A DNA stretch of 64,000 nt from contig CM042039.1 in the NCBI GenBank assembly GCA_023525975.1, positions 16,088,501-16,152,500 of the forward strand, in the 5' to 3' direction. This DNA is from Smallanthus sonchifolius (taxonomy: Eukaryota; Streptophyta; Magnoliopsida; Asterales; Asteraceae). Each line of letters begins with the position of its first letter. The first letter of the stretch is position 1. Of the stretch, positions 23,526 to 36,131 are shown piece after piece. A program made the position numbers and the translations under genes. The notes under the pieces were generated by a model that was given only the letters and a program-made list of their open reading frames with translations, was not told where the DNA came from and made no database searches.

Positions 23526-26500
23526 TTATCTTGAACTCTTCCAGTTATCTGGTAGTCTGCTGCCAGCATGCACTCCATATCTTCTGCATATCTCCAAAAC
23601 TCTTTTGTACTGTAGGCCTTGTTCTCTCCATTCATCAGTATACATGATCTCATTCTTTCGCAGCGTCCTCTGATCTTTCTTTAAAAAATTAATAAGATTC
23701 ATTGCGTCGTTGAAACACACAATGACCTTATTGTCTTTATCTTCAATCCTTGCTTCACCAGTATTAACATCAACATACCACCATTTCATATTCCCAAGAA
23801 AGTCTTGAGGAATATTATTTAATGGTATCTTGTGAATAACACGCACTGGTTTATACTTGTATCTCCAGTTTACTTTCCCAGTCTTTGGATCTGTGTTCTT
23901 CACTCTCTTTCCCTTCTGTGGTTTCAGCCATTCATACTTACCCGAACTACCTTCTTTCTTTATCAGGTTTGCAATCACATCAGCCAAACCATTCTTCGAC
24001 CTATTTATGAGTGGCTTTGAAGCTAGACCATTTATTTCACACCTCGGCAAGGTATTGAAATATTTGATCCTCGGCTTTAAGTATTGAACACCGTCAGATC
24101 GTTTGATTGCAAATATTTTTGATTCACCATCATAGAACCAACTTATGATCCTTCCTACACACTGCTCTTTATTCACATATTTCTCTTTCTGAGCAGGTTG
24201 TGCTGGAGACTTGGGTAGCACCTTCATCCAACTGTTTACAACTTCTCTCCATTGTTCTTGTGTCATCCCTGTATCTCTGTACATCACAGGTTCTTCATTA
24301 ATCTTTGGAGACTCAGTGTGAGTAGTTTCAGTTTCAGCACCTTTATTGGATTGACTTATCTCATCATTAGTATCCATATTTGAATCAGCTGTATCATCAG
24401 GCAGTGTGACGTCTTCAATAGAGTCCATAGAATCTGTTACTCCTTCATAAGTGAATTCAGGAATAACATCATCCTGAATGAAGTTATACGGCACCTTAAG
24501 ACCATCACAGCCTTCATAAGTGACACTGTCTTTATCTTTCTCTATTTCAATCTCTACTATTTCTCCTTCTTCTATCTCAGTATCTGACATATCATCTTCC
24601 ATGTCATTGAATAAATCGTCAATGTCATCAAGACATTCAATCTTTTCAGCTTCCTCTTCTTCTGAATCTTGAAAGAATTCTAATAACAGAATTTCTTCGT
24701 CATTAGTACCAGTAGTATCTTTGTCTTTGTTTCCTTCAAGTGATTGTGGTGTCGACTCCCCCTGAACTCTAGATATAGGATTAGCGTCAGTGTATTGACG
24801 ATCACCCTCAATATTTCCAGCAGGATCATTGTCTTCATCATCACGTCTTTGAATTGACTCTGTGTGACAAGTATCAGGTATCCTCAACTCCCCCTGAGCG
24901 TCAAGACGCTGAACGAGTTTGGAAACTAATGCTTGCATATCAGCAATCTGTTGAGCTTGAGTCTGAATCACCAGCTGACGTTGTGAATCAATAGACACAA
25001 GAGAGTTTACTTGTGTTTGTAGAGAAAGCACTTGAGATTCAAGGAAAGTAATCCTGTCAGAATCAGAAGGCTTTGACGGACCAGCTGTTGATTGTGGAAT
25101 AGAAAGACTTGAAGTAGTAGGAATGACTGAAGGAACAGGAGTTTGAACTGGAGATGGATCATTAGATCTTGGAGGAGTAATTATCAGAGCAGCAACAAAA
25201 TTAGCATCCTCGACTCCTTGAGAAGATTTTGCAGCAGCAATCGACGCAGACATTAACTTTTGACGTGTAGGATCTGGAGTAAAGTCACTATCAGTGTCAG
25301 AACTCTCATCGACCAAAGATCTTTTTCCAGGTACTGATCCGGAAGGAGGATCCTGAACAGACATTCGTCGTGGTCGTCTGGCTTGAGATTTAATGCGTTT
25401 TCCAGCATTAGCCAGTGGAATAACAGCCAGTCGTTCATAATGACCTGGAGAAAAATCCCTAGATTCATCAGAATCAGTGCTGTCATCATCAGATGATATC
25501 GTATCACTTGAGCTGGAACTAGAATCAGCCTCTGTCACCACATTCCCTTCTTGTTCATGAATGGGCGAGTTCACAACATCATCAACGAAATCATCCATGT
25601 TCATTCCTAGATCGTGATCAGGGTCATGAACGACCTCTTCTTGAACTGGTTCCTGAATAGGTATATCAACTGCAGCTTGTGGAATAGGAACTTGTTCAGG
25701 AATAGGAATTTGAGGTTGTACAGAAACTTGTTTTTGTGGAACTGGTATCTGATGTTGTTGAACTTGTTGTTGTTGCTGTGGTTGTTGCTGTTGTTGTGGT
25801 TGTACATTGACGCCTTGAGCTTGAGCAAGTTCATCAGGATGAAACCGGTTGTCATTAGGTGGTGCAACATAATCAGGATTGATTAAGTGGCCAAACAGTT
25901 GAGTATTGACTGGAATCAATGCAGCATTCTGCTGTTTCACCTTTGTACAGTCGGTAAATATACGTTTTGACATCGGAGTCAAAGTTAATCGTATAGCATG
26001 TTGTGGAAGATCCGGAATAAGGTGATTGAGTATCATTTGAATAAATCGAGGATACATCAAGAAACCTTGACCTTCAGCTGGATTGATCTGCATTACCATC
26101 TCCCGAGAGAAATAAAGAGGAAAATTGAATCGTTTATTCAATGTTAAGGCCACCATAGCTGTTTGAAGAGCCATTTTCAATCCATCGGTACCAGCTTTTC
26201 GCGGAGAGATGCATTGAATAATCACATGCATAAAATACCTCCATTCACCAACTAATCCACCTTTCCGAGCTTGGGTATCATTTTGTTTCCCACGATATCC
26301 CATCCGTTGAAAACAACCCATAATAAGAGTGCTAGGATAAGATATTGGATCGTCAGCATTTCCACCTAAATCAAGAGCAACACGAATCGTCTCTTCAGAA
26401 ATTGCAATCTCAGTATTATTTACTGTTGCTCGAAGTACATGCGGTTCCACGTCAGTATCTTGATGTACCGTATCCCTGAATTGCTGTATATACACCAAGC

Positions 26501-26642
26501 TGATATAGGGATCTGCAGATAAGGCAACATGCAGTCGTGATCAATTCAAAAAATTTATGATGCCTTGAAAATGAATTGCTTCTGGCATGTTAGGATCTAA
26601 CAAACCCACTTGATTATGTTTATATTCGACACGACGAGCCAT
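23526..26642 (-). CDS. Sirevirus extra ORF (aORF), about 1038 codons, with in-frame TGA
   Basis: I place the start at ATG 26642 because the first 33 codons align with the Sire-A aORF start. Codon 34 is TGA (26543-26541); from there the frame is open for about 1000 codons. Numbering from this ATG: N-terminal globular domain (1 to about 260), Gln-rich tract (281-298), Pro/Gln/Val linker, Ser/Asp-rich acidic tract (373-398), basic patch KRIKSQARRPRR (415-426), coiled coil (about 528-585), Asp/Glu-rich region (648-708), and a C-terminal domain with two W-x-Y modules (about 833-852 and 952-971). I see no signal peptide, membrane segment or envelope feature, although it lies where Sireviruses carry an env-like gene. 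The composition suggests a nuclear, dimerising, possibly DNA- or chromatin-associated protein; that is inference. Confidence 0.8.
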
Positions 26643-26810
26643 CTGTGAAAGTATTGGACAACACAACAAACATTAGTACACATACACATATATGAAACAC
26701 ACATTTAATAATACACACAAACAAAACAAAAAAAATTTTTTTAAAAATTTCAACCAAAAAAAAAAATTTCCAACAAAAATTTACAAGTCCAAATTCACTT
26801 CTGACCCCTA

Positions 26811-27446
26811 GGTGAACTTAATAAGTTCGCTTAGTAGTGCAAGAGAAGTTCGCTTCGAACAAGTTCGCCTGAACCTGAGACGTTTCAAATTCAAACACAG
26901 AATTTCAAAATTCGACAAATTGAGATAAAATCTTGAAATAAGCATATAAAAGCAGTCGAATACCAATTTACAACTAAATATGATGATCAATTTTATATTT
27001 CGGTCAAAATTAGGTCAAAATCTGCCTTAGAAATGTTCGACGTAAAACCGAGACTAAAAGCATCAAATTCACACAATCTACCGGATGAAATTCAACGAAA
27101 GTACCTTTGTTGAATTCGCAATTCAATTTGGATTAAGATTCAACCAGTAAACAACTCCAACAACAACTTTTAAAAATTTTGAAAAATTTGGTCAAGTTCG
27201 CCTAAACAGGAGGAAGATGATGAACTGATAAGTTCGCCTGATTCAACCCTTATTCAGATTAAGTTCGCTTGATTAGGCGAACTTGTTATGTTCTCTTAAC
27301 AAGCCTTCGGCGAACAAGATAAGTTCGCTTCACCCTTAAGTTCGCTTCACCCCAGACAAGTTCGCTTCACCACAATCAGATTAAGTTCGCTTCACTATTC
27401 TCGGGCGAACATATTAAGTTCGCTTCACTGTACAAGCGAACATAAT
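26811..27446 (-). promoter_or_regulatory. Palindrome and half-site cluster upstream of the aORF
   Basis: One nearly full GGCGAACTT-N3-AAGTTCGCC copy (26811-26831) and diverged ones near 27276 and 27414-27434. At least ten half sites are also present, including repeated AAGTTCGCTTCAC units at 27321-27430. The cluster ends about 170 bp before the aORF ATG. Confidence 0.8.
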
Positions 27447-27594
27447 ATCCAATTACTTTTGCCTTGAACAAAATTTTCTAAATTCAACCTTTTAAGTCTT
27501 GAACTTTCGTCAGCACCTTGTAATCGATCCAATCCCAAACAATTTTAATAAAAGTTTAGAATTTTCATGGAAAATAAAAATCAAAATCTTTTTG

Positions 27595-27925
27595 AGTTTT
27601 ATCTATACAGACGGAAACACATATTTTTGAATTTTATCTATACAAACAGAATCACATATTTTTTACTTTTATCTGAATAAACCGAAATCACATATTTTTG
27701 GTTTTTCTTTGTACAAACTGAAATCACATATTTTTGAATTTTATCTGAATAAACCGAAATCACATATTTTTGGTTTTTCTTTGTACAAACTGAAATCACA
27801 TATTTTTTGTTTTTCTCTATACAAACTGAAATCACATATTTTTTGTTTTTCTCTATACAAATTGAAATCACATATTTTTGGTTTTTCTCTGTATAAACTG
27901 AAATCACATATTTTTGGTTTTTTAA
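27595..27925. repeat. 36-bp tandem repeat
   Basis: About nine copies of a unit resembling TTTTTCTCTATACAAACTG + AAATCACATATTTTTG. Because 36 is a multiple of three, repetitive ORFs appear on both strands; they are not genes. Sire-E has only one to two degenerate units at the same place (41415-41480). Confidence 0.9.
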
Positions 27926-29180
27926 CATCATGAGCAAGAAGATCATATCAGTATTCAATTAATTCATCACACATATTATCAATAACAAAGGATAGCCTAT
28001 AGTATGAGACATATTCAACTCAATTTTGTGCATTTTGCACCTTTTTCATTTTGACACTCCTTCAATTTGAATAATATTTGAAATGATACGCGATAAATTT
28101 CAAAGTAAATAAGATCAGGTTATAAAATGCTCTTTTATTTATACCGAATTTGAAATATAAAGCTGAATTCTTAAATTTGTCAATATTATAATATTTGAAA
28201 CTATAAGCGTTTATTCTCCAAATTCATGTGATTTAGTACCATTTAGATGATAAACATCGTGTACCCCACATATATGCCAAATAGAAAGTAAATGCACTAT
28301 CTTCAAGACATATATAAGATTTTACTAAAGATTATCCGAATATTCAGAATGAGGAGACATCACTTAGCACATGAATAGCAGAATCCAAATTGGATTGTAT
28401 AGGAATCAATGAGATTCAGAATCGAATGATTCAATGTTTTGGCTTATATTTGTGGAATCATAAGATTCAGGTATGTGAATCCAACTGTTATCTGGATTAT
28501 GAATTCAATGGAATCAGTAAAGATGATTATCAATATGATCCAAGGGCTAGTATATGTTTGACAGATGTTGTCAAGTACATATCTTGATTATACTTCAAAT
28601 TGCATGCTTTTCGGGACATAGGCACTGAAACAAATCGAATGAATGGTGCTAAGGACATAACCCGAAACTGATCTCATAAGAAAATCTTTATTAAAAGCTA
28701 ATATTCTTTATCTGATAATGATCTTTTACACACACACCCAGACATATAATGGATTTAAATCACAGATGTAATCATATTATATTTAATTTTCACGCTACTA
28801 TTAGTTTCAAAACGCTTTTAGCCTATTGACAATTCAAGTTTCAAATTTTATACACAAATTTTAAAAACAAATTATCAAGAATAGAGAATTCACAACACTA
28901 TCATTTCTTATTTATGCAGACTTTGAAATTTAGATCAAATCAACTTATCTTAATCAATCATATATCAAGGTCTACTAAGGTCGTATGAAATGAACTAATC
29001 ACTAATGTACTATCATTTCTTCTCTAACCTCAAATGATGTCAAATTTTATATTTTTCAATTTGTTTTGACTTTTTATAAATTAAGCTTTTTGATTGAAAA
29101 TGTAAATGCAGAAATGTAATAAAGCAATAAAAGAACTTAAAAACAAACATTTTCCATGAAACTCTGATTTTGAAAATCTT

Positions 29181-32100
29181 TTATTCGGTATTGATCATAC
29201 CAATCATTTTAATTAGGAATTCAAACCTGGTACGATCAAATGCTTTGGTAAACAAGTCAGCAAAATTATCTTCAGTGTGTACCTTGACCAGCTCAATCAA
29301 CCTTTTCTGTGCACAATCACGTATAAAATGATATTGAATTTCGATGTGCTTAGTTTTACTATGTTTAACAGGATTATTCGTTATGGACATAGTAGCATTG
29401 TTATCAATAAGCATGGGGGTTCCTGTGAAATTCAAACCGTAATCTCTCAATTGTTGTTGTATCCACAGGATCTGTGAACAACAACTTGCAGCAGCGATGT
29501 ATTCTGCTTCGCATGTTGAAATCGAGACTGTGGTTTGCTTTTTGCATTGCCAAGATACAAGTCGATTACCTAAGAACTGGCAACCACCTGTTGTAGATTT
29601 CCTGTCCAGACAACAACCACCAAAATCAGAATCAGTATAAGCATTGAAATCAAAGTTAGAACCATGAGGATACCATAGCCCTAAACGTTGTTTTCCTTTT
29701 AAATACCGAAAGATTCTTTTCACAGCAATTAAGTGAGATTCTTTTGGCTTTGCCTGAAATATGGAACAGATACACACAGCGAACATTATATCCGACCTTG
29801 AAGCGGTTAAGTACATGATGGATCCAATCATAGCTCTGTAAAGTCGACAATCCACATCTTTTCCTTCCGGGTCAGAATTTAACTTATGATTGACCGGAAT
29901 TGGAGTATCATATGGGGTACAGTCCTCCATCTTGAACTGGCTCAAGATGTCTTTGACGTACTTGGACTGATGAATAAAGAAACCATCTTCCTTTTGATTT
30001 ACTTGTAAACCTAAGAAAAACGATAACTCTCCCATAGCAGACATTTCAAATTTCGACTTCATAACACCCTCAAAGTCTTTGCACAACCCTTCATTTGTCG
30101 AGCCAAAAATAATATCATCCACATAAATCTGTACCAGTAGGTAATCTCCCCCTGATTTCTTTATGAATAAGGTCGAGTCTATCTTTCCACGAACAAAGTC
30201 ATTCGCCAAAATATGTGTGGATAAAGTCTCATACCACGCATGAGGAGCCTGATGAAGACCATAGAGTGCCTTATCAAGCTTGAAAACCATGTTCGGATTC
30301 AGTGGATCTTCAAACCCCGGCGGCTGACACACATAGACTTCCTCCTTGACCTTTCCATATAAAAATGCACTTTTAACGTCTAACTGAAACACCTTAAAAC
30401 CTTTAAAGGAAGCAAAAGCTAGAAACAGCCTTATAGCTTCGAGCCGCGCAACCGGCGCATAAACCTCGGTGTAATCAATTCCTTCTTGTTGATTGAAGCC
30501 CTGGACAACTAATCTTGCCTTATTGCGTACCATGACACCTCGATCGTCTTTCTTACATTTAAACACCCATTTTGTTCCTATCGGATACGCACCCTTCGAA
30601 AGATCAACAAGATTCCAAACCTTAAGTTTATCAAATTGAGCAAGTTCTTCCTGCATAGCTTCTATCCAGTTATTGTCATTTAAAGCCATCTCAACATTCT
30701 TGGGTTCAACCTGCGAAATAAAGCATGAATGTGAGCAATCATCAAGAACACCAAAATCTTTAATGCAAGTATACAAACAAGTATTGTCAACAAGAGAACG
30801 TGTTTTCACTCCATCGTGTAAATTTCCAATTATATTTGTCACCGGATGATCTTTGTGTTCCTTGATGGATGCGACCTCAGGAACCGGCAACACGTCAACT
30901 TGAGTAGATTCAGATTGATAAGAATAATCTTGAGTAATTGGAATTTCCGAGTATAAATTTGTTGGAATATCCCCCTGAGCCTGTGTCGAAGGCAATGGAT
31001 CATCACTCAATAACGGATCAGCAGAAGAATCTTGAAAAATAGCATTATCCTCCTCACTCTCTGAATCTTGTGGACCGGAACAAGAAGCAACATTTGGATC
31101 AGGAGCAGAAGTAGATGGAATCGATGAATTTGGAACTGCATTTGGTAGAAATCCATTGTGCTGTGTATCTTGACAAGAATCATAAAGAACAGCAGCATCT
31201 TCCTCAGAAATGTCAGAAGGTAAATGAAAAGACTTGAATAAGTTTTCATAATCAAATGCCCAATCCGGACCAATCGCCATTTGTGGTAAAGACCAATTTG
31301 AACAGTCAATATGGAACCATTCTTCAACTTGGCGAGTCTCTTTGTTATAAACCCTCTTGGTTGTCGAATTAGCCACATACCCTAGAAAAATCCCTTCAAT
31401 AGCCTTTGCACTGAATTTTGTTGGGACATCTCGAAACTTCAGTAGGGTACACGGATTACCAAAAGGTAGTAAATATTCCAGATTCGGCTTTCGATTATTT
31501 AGCAATTCATAGCAAGTCTTGTTATGTCGCTTGACGGTCAAGACCCTGTTCAAAACATGACACGCAGTATTCACAGCTTCAGCCTAAAAGGTGACTGGAA
31601 GCTTAGAATCTGCAAGCATCGTGCGAGCTGTTTCGACCAACGTCCTGTTCTTTCGTTCAGCGACACCGTTTTGTTGAGGAACATATGGCGCACTGAATTC
31701 ATGATGAATTCCTTTTTGTAGACAGAATAAGCCCATTTTGCTATTCTTAAATTCGCTGCCATTGTCACTCCTGATTCTTCTGACTTTCAGATTGAATAAA
31801 TTCTCCAAACCCAGGATTAAGTATTGTACCAACTCAGTGGTTTCAGCTTTAGAAGAAAGAAACTTAACCCATGAAAATCTGGAGTAATCATCAGTTACAA
31901 CCAAGCAATACGATTTCCCACCAATGATCCTTATACTGATAGGACCGAACAAATCCATATGCAGCAACTCCAAAGGAGTTACGATAGAATTCGTCGATTT
32001 CGATTTGTGAGATTTATTTCTTTGCTTCCCCTTCTTGCATGGAATACAATCATCAGGAACTGAGAATTTCATTTTCGGAATACCAAGCATAAGATCATTC

Positions 32101-32597
32101 CTAACAATGTAGTTCATCTTCCTGCAGTTTATGTGAGCTAGCTTCCCGTGCCACAATATTGAATCAGATTCCGACGCCTTGGAGAGTAAACATGTTGGAA
32201 TTGAATCCGTTGTAGTGGCGACACTCATGTCAAGGACATACGTGTCATTTCTCCTTGGAGCCTTCATGAGAATCCATTCATCAGGAATCACAAAACCCGG
32301 TTTCAGAATATAGCATTCATGATCGTAGAAATGGAACGAAAACTTCTTGTCACAGACTTGTGATACGCTTAAAAGATTGTGTTCCAGCTGCTCAACATAA
32401 TTCACCATTTCAAATTTGACTTTGTCATTCTTTAACGTTCCCTGGCCAGTTATGTACCCGTCTTTATTACCCGCAAAAGCGACATAACCACCATCAATTT
32501 GTTTTACATCCTCAAGCAATCTAACATTCCCTGTCATATGTCGAGAGAAACCACTATCCACATACCATGTATTGTTGATAGTCCTCCTTGGTTGTCC
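29181..32597 (-). pseudogene. pol: copia pol of Sire-D: PR, integrase, RT, RNase H
   Basis: Protease WYVDSGFSRHMTG near 32560. Integrase zinc site WHGKLAH...CIPCKKGK (32140-32020) and catalytic core with DLFGPIS, SDNGSEF and NGVAERKNRT. RT runs from about 30690 with catalytic YVDD at 30114-30125. RNase H has TDSDFGG and STCEAEYIAA, and the C-terminus is ADLFTKAFDRTRFEFL. A single premature stop, TAG at 31586-31584, replaces the conserved Trp after LPVTF in the integrase. The rest, including 797 codons from 31571 to 29181, is open. Pol is in the same frame as the end of gag, separated by TGA (32618-32616), five codons and TAG (32600-32598). Confidence 0.92.
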
Positions 32598-32615
32598 CTA
32601 CATAAACAACGAGAA

Positions 32616-35562
32616 TCAGTTAGAAAGTGGAACCCAAGCCATCGTGGTCTTGGGTCGTCCGAATTGATCAAAATAAACAACTTCTTGTAATTTACAATCA
32701 ACTTTATCATTCACTTTTGGAACAGAAGTATGACAATCAGACCTTTTCAAAGAAGAACCATTTTTATTATTTTGAAAAACATTATTTGATATATTATTGT
32801 CAGATTCAGATGTTTCCAATTTTCTGTTTCTTCTTCTTCTTTGAGGTCTAGACAATTTAACCTCCGGAAAAGAATCTTTTGAAATCCCAACTTTTGGAAT
32901 TTCAAGTTTCTCTTTGCATACAAAGGATTTAGCATTCAATATATTCTGTTGTTTAAATCCATGGGAACAGTCTTCATTTTACCCTGGTTCTTGTATGGAC
33001 AATTAATCAAAATATGACCAGCCTCATTGCAATGAAAACACACTCTTCTTTCTTGATAACTTCTGAAATAAGATGTTTTCTTTGAATTTGAAGAACCATC
33101 AGAAGAATAAGCTTCGGAGGAATGCCCAGAACAATTTATCGGCTTCTTTGGAACATAAGTCTGTTTTGGCACCTTTGAAGAATTCACTTTTTGATAACCA
33201 GCCGCAACAAACCCACTTGATTGTAAGATTGGAGAAAGTTTAGTTGGAACCACTTTCACCTCTTCAGGTTCAGTCAAAATGCATCTATCCCGAGTAACAT
33301 TCTTCACAACCTTTGGTTCATAAATTTTCACTTCTTTTAGAATGCCTTCAACCTTTGAATCATCAAACACCTCATCTTCTGTATCAGAATCATACACCAT
33401 GTCTTCACCCGTCACTGGATTCACCTTTAATACTGTATTGGGATCAATTTCCTCTTCATGAATGATTTCAGGCTCAACCACATAATTTGCATTGAACGGA
33501 GGAGAAACAAACCCAATACCAGCAACCCTTTTTGTGGGATCAACATTAGCATTGAAATAATCCAAAACTACAGATGAATTCTCAAACTGTTCCAGCTTTC
33601 TATGTAATTTTATTACCTCAGATTCTTTTTCACAAATCTCCTTGTTACAACTTCATTTCGTTTTTTGATTTCAGCATAAGCCATATCTAGATGATAACCC
33701 TGCTCTTTGTATTTTAACCCAAGAGAATTTAAGTCTCTTTTCAAAGACTCAATTCTATCAATGCACAGCTTATCATTATCTTTCAGTTTCTGATTAACTG
33801 AATGCATTGATTTCATGTCACAAATCAAGTTTGTGTTATCATCCATGACTTTTTGCAGTTTATCTTTAACAGAAATGCAATTAGAACAGTATATATGACA
33901 AACATAGTCTTTTACCTTAGTCGGATCAGACATGTCTGCCATGAATACTTTGGCCATTGGAATATTCTCTGAATCTTCACCAACTGAAGCATTTTCTGTA
34001 AGAACAATTTCTTCCTCAGCAACACCTGACACAGCATCAGAATCAATATTTTGCCCTCTTTCTTCCTCATCATCAACGCTTGGAACACTATCACCATCAC
34101 TAGAACTTTTATCATCAGTAGACTCTTCTGGTTTTTCTGAATGAATTTCTGCAACAAAAGCCTGACTTACAGCACCCACCAAATCTTCCAGATGAATGCC
34201 CCAATCATAGTTTTTGTCATTTTGAGCCAGAGCTGATGATGCAGATGCATGATTTGTATTACCAGAATGACCATGATTTTGATTACCAGATGAACCATGT
34301 GACTGATTCCTATTATGCTGAAAGTTAGACTGCTTCTTTTGTGAATCAAATTCTACCTTTGGCTTCACACACTCCTTAGCAAAGTGACCATACTCTTGGC
34401 AATTTTAACAACGAACTTTGCTATTATCAAAACCCATACGCGATCGACTATTTAAACCAATATATTTTCTGCCAGTTCTCTTCAAGAAATCTTTAGCTTG
34501 TCGCATTAACATGGCCATATTCCATTGGATATTCATTTCTTCCAGATCAACAGGGTCAATCTGTCTGAAATCTTCTTCTATAACCTCAGGATCATGTATT
34601 TTACCTCCAATGAAATTTTCATATGATGCCATGAATGAAGAAAACACAGCAAGATAATCATCAGCAACTTTCTGATTCACATGAGATCCAGATGATGTTG
34701 AAGCAGTAGTAGCAGAAAATCCATAATGGCTTGAATGACCAGAATAAATTGGAACTCCAGAACACTAATCATTTGAAGACTCTTGAGCATCACCAGAAAA
34801 GAATGCCACTCCAGTACCAGACTTACCAGCAGATTTGGCAAAATACATTGAGGGATCCTGGATATGCTCCATATTAGTCTCTTTCTTCTTCATATTCATG
34901 TCATGTGACTGAATCTTCCCTAGGACTTCTTCAAGAGACATGGTTTTATACTTAACATTTTCTTTGATCAAAACCGTATACACATCAAACTTTGATGGTA
35001 AAGCCTCCAAGAATTTATCATTGATTTCCTCAGTCTCATATACCACAGATGCACTAGCCAGTTCGCTAAGAAGATGATAGAATCTTGTAGCAAGATCATC
35101 TAAAGATTCATTTTGAAAATATTTAAAGACTAGGAACTGCTTCTTTAGTAACTCCTTTCTACTCTTCTTCACATCCAAACTCCCTTCACACCTTTTCTGT
35201 AATGCTTCCCACAGTTGTTGAAAAGACTTGAACTGTTTAAAACTGTGATAAATTTCCTTTGGTAGAGAAATCGAAATGCTAGCCATTGCTTTCTTTTCTC
35301 GATCAAATAACAGCTTCTCTTCAGTAGTTAAAGCTGACACTGGTTTCGGAACATCATCCTTTCCCATCCATGAATAAGTAGGATGCGTATATCCTTCCAA
35401 AATCGGAATCCACAAACTAGTATCGGTATAAGATACGAACTGGTCAAACCGATCTTTCCAATTTGAATAATCAGCTAGATTCAATATCTTCGGAGGTTTT
35501 TGAGATGTACCAATCTCATTGTCATAATTGAACATGTTTGTGACTTGAACCATATTTGCCAT
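32616..35562 (-). pseudogene. gag: gag of Sire-D with two zinc knuckles
   Basis: ATG 35562 opens a Sirevirus-type gag: an N-terminal UBN2-like capsid domain (35562-34930) with LWEAL and KEIYHSF helices, then a linker. The first knuckle C-x-NCQEYGHFAKEC (near 34405) has its second residue changed to TAA. An acidic, coiled-coil segment follows (about 33950-33650), and the second knuckle CFHCNEAGHILINC is near 33040-33000. The C-terminal basic segment SRPQRRRRNRK is shared with Sire-E. Breaks are TAG 34767-34765 (apparently a Trp codon), TAA 34407-34405 and one-base shifts near 33650 and 32938. At about 980 codons it is longer than usual copia gags, as in other Sireviruses. Confidence 0.88.
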
Positions 35563-35618
35563 GTTTTTTAAAAAAAATATTCTGAAAAATTTCCAAGTAT
35601 TGAGCAGTCTTACCCTCA

Positions 35619-35802
35619 GGCGAACTTAATAAGTTCGCTTTAGTGAGTACTAAGCGAACTTGAGATCAAGCGAACAAGACAAGTTCGCTTAAGAAGGAAA
35701 TCCGGTAAGTTCGCTTACTAATTAAGTTCGCTTAAAATGTGAGAAGCGAACTTAATAAGTTCGCTTGCTAAGTTCGCTTGCACAGGAACTAGCAAGTTCG
35801 CT
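35619..35802 (-). promoter_or_regulatory. Palindrome cluster in the Sire-D leader
   Basis: Full copies at 35619-35639 and 35745-35765, diverged ones near 35668-35688, and at least five half sites, 57-240 bp upstream of the gag ATG. These are transcribed, so they could also act as RNA hairpins. Confidence 0.85.
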
Positions 35803-36117
35803 TAAACTGCTGTAACAGACTCAGATGAATCTTTACTTAAACACGAACCAAGAACTTCAAAAATCATGATTTCTCAGCGAATTGATGGAATTTAAGGAAA
35901 TTGAACTGTAGGATTATGAATTTTATCAAATAGAACAGTTCTATCGGACTAATTTCTTCAAAATCACTTCCAAAAACACGAATTCAGCAGAGAAACGATT
36001 TTCAAGAACTTGAAAAACTCCATTGATGCAGAAATTTCAAAAATGTTGAATTTCTTGTCGAATTGTACACAAAACCGTCACTAATCAACGAGAATCGTAG
36101 TTAATTCACGAGCATAA

Positions 36118-36129
36118 GCTCTGATACCA
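36118..36129 (-). other. Primer binding site, initiator tRNA-Met (Sire-D)
   Basis: Minus-strand TGGTATCAGAGC, 2 nt inside the 5' LTR. Confidence 0.93.
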
Positions 36130-36131
36130 CT

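Larger units (their letters stand above)
26643..29180 (-). other. Spacer between pol and aORF of Sire-D
   Basis: About 2.5 kb without a gene. It contains GGCGAACTT palindromes and half sites (26811-27446) and a 36-bp tandem repeat (27595-27925). It also holds a stretch (about 27940-29180) that is conserved with Sire-E 41470-42640, so the sequence is part of the element rather than a later insertion. Just before the aORF ATG the minus strand reads TACTTTCACAG, which would suit a 3' splice site. A TATA-like CATATATGTG lies about 50 nt upstream of the ATG. Confidence 0.75.

Noticed and set aside
25614..25886. Leu/Trp/Tyr-rich plus-strand ORF resembling a membrane protein
   Set aside because: It is the antisense of the Gln/Pro-rich tract of the Sire-D aORF.
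27638..27958. Repetitive 106-aa minus and 74-aa plus ORFs
   Set aside because: Both come from a 36-bp tandem repeat whose length is a multiple of three.
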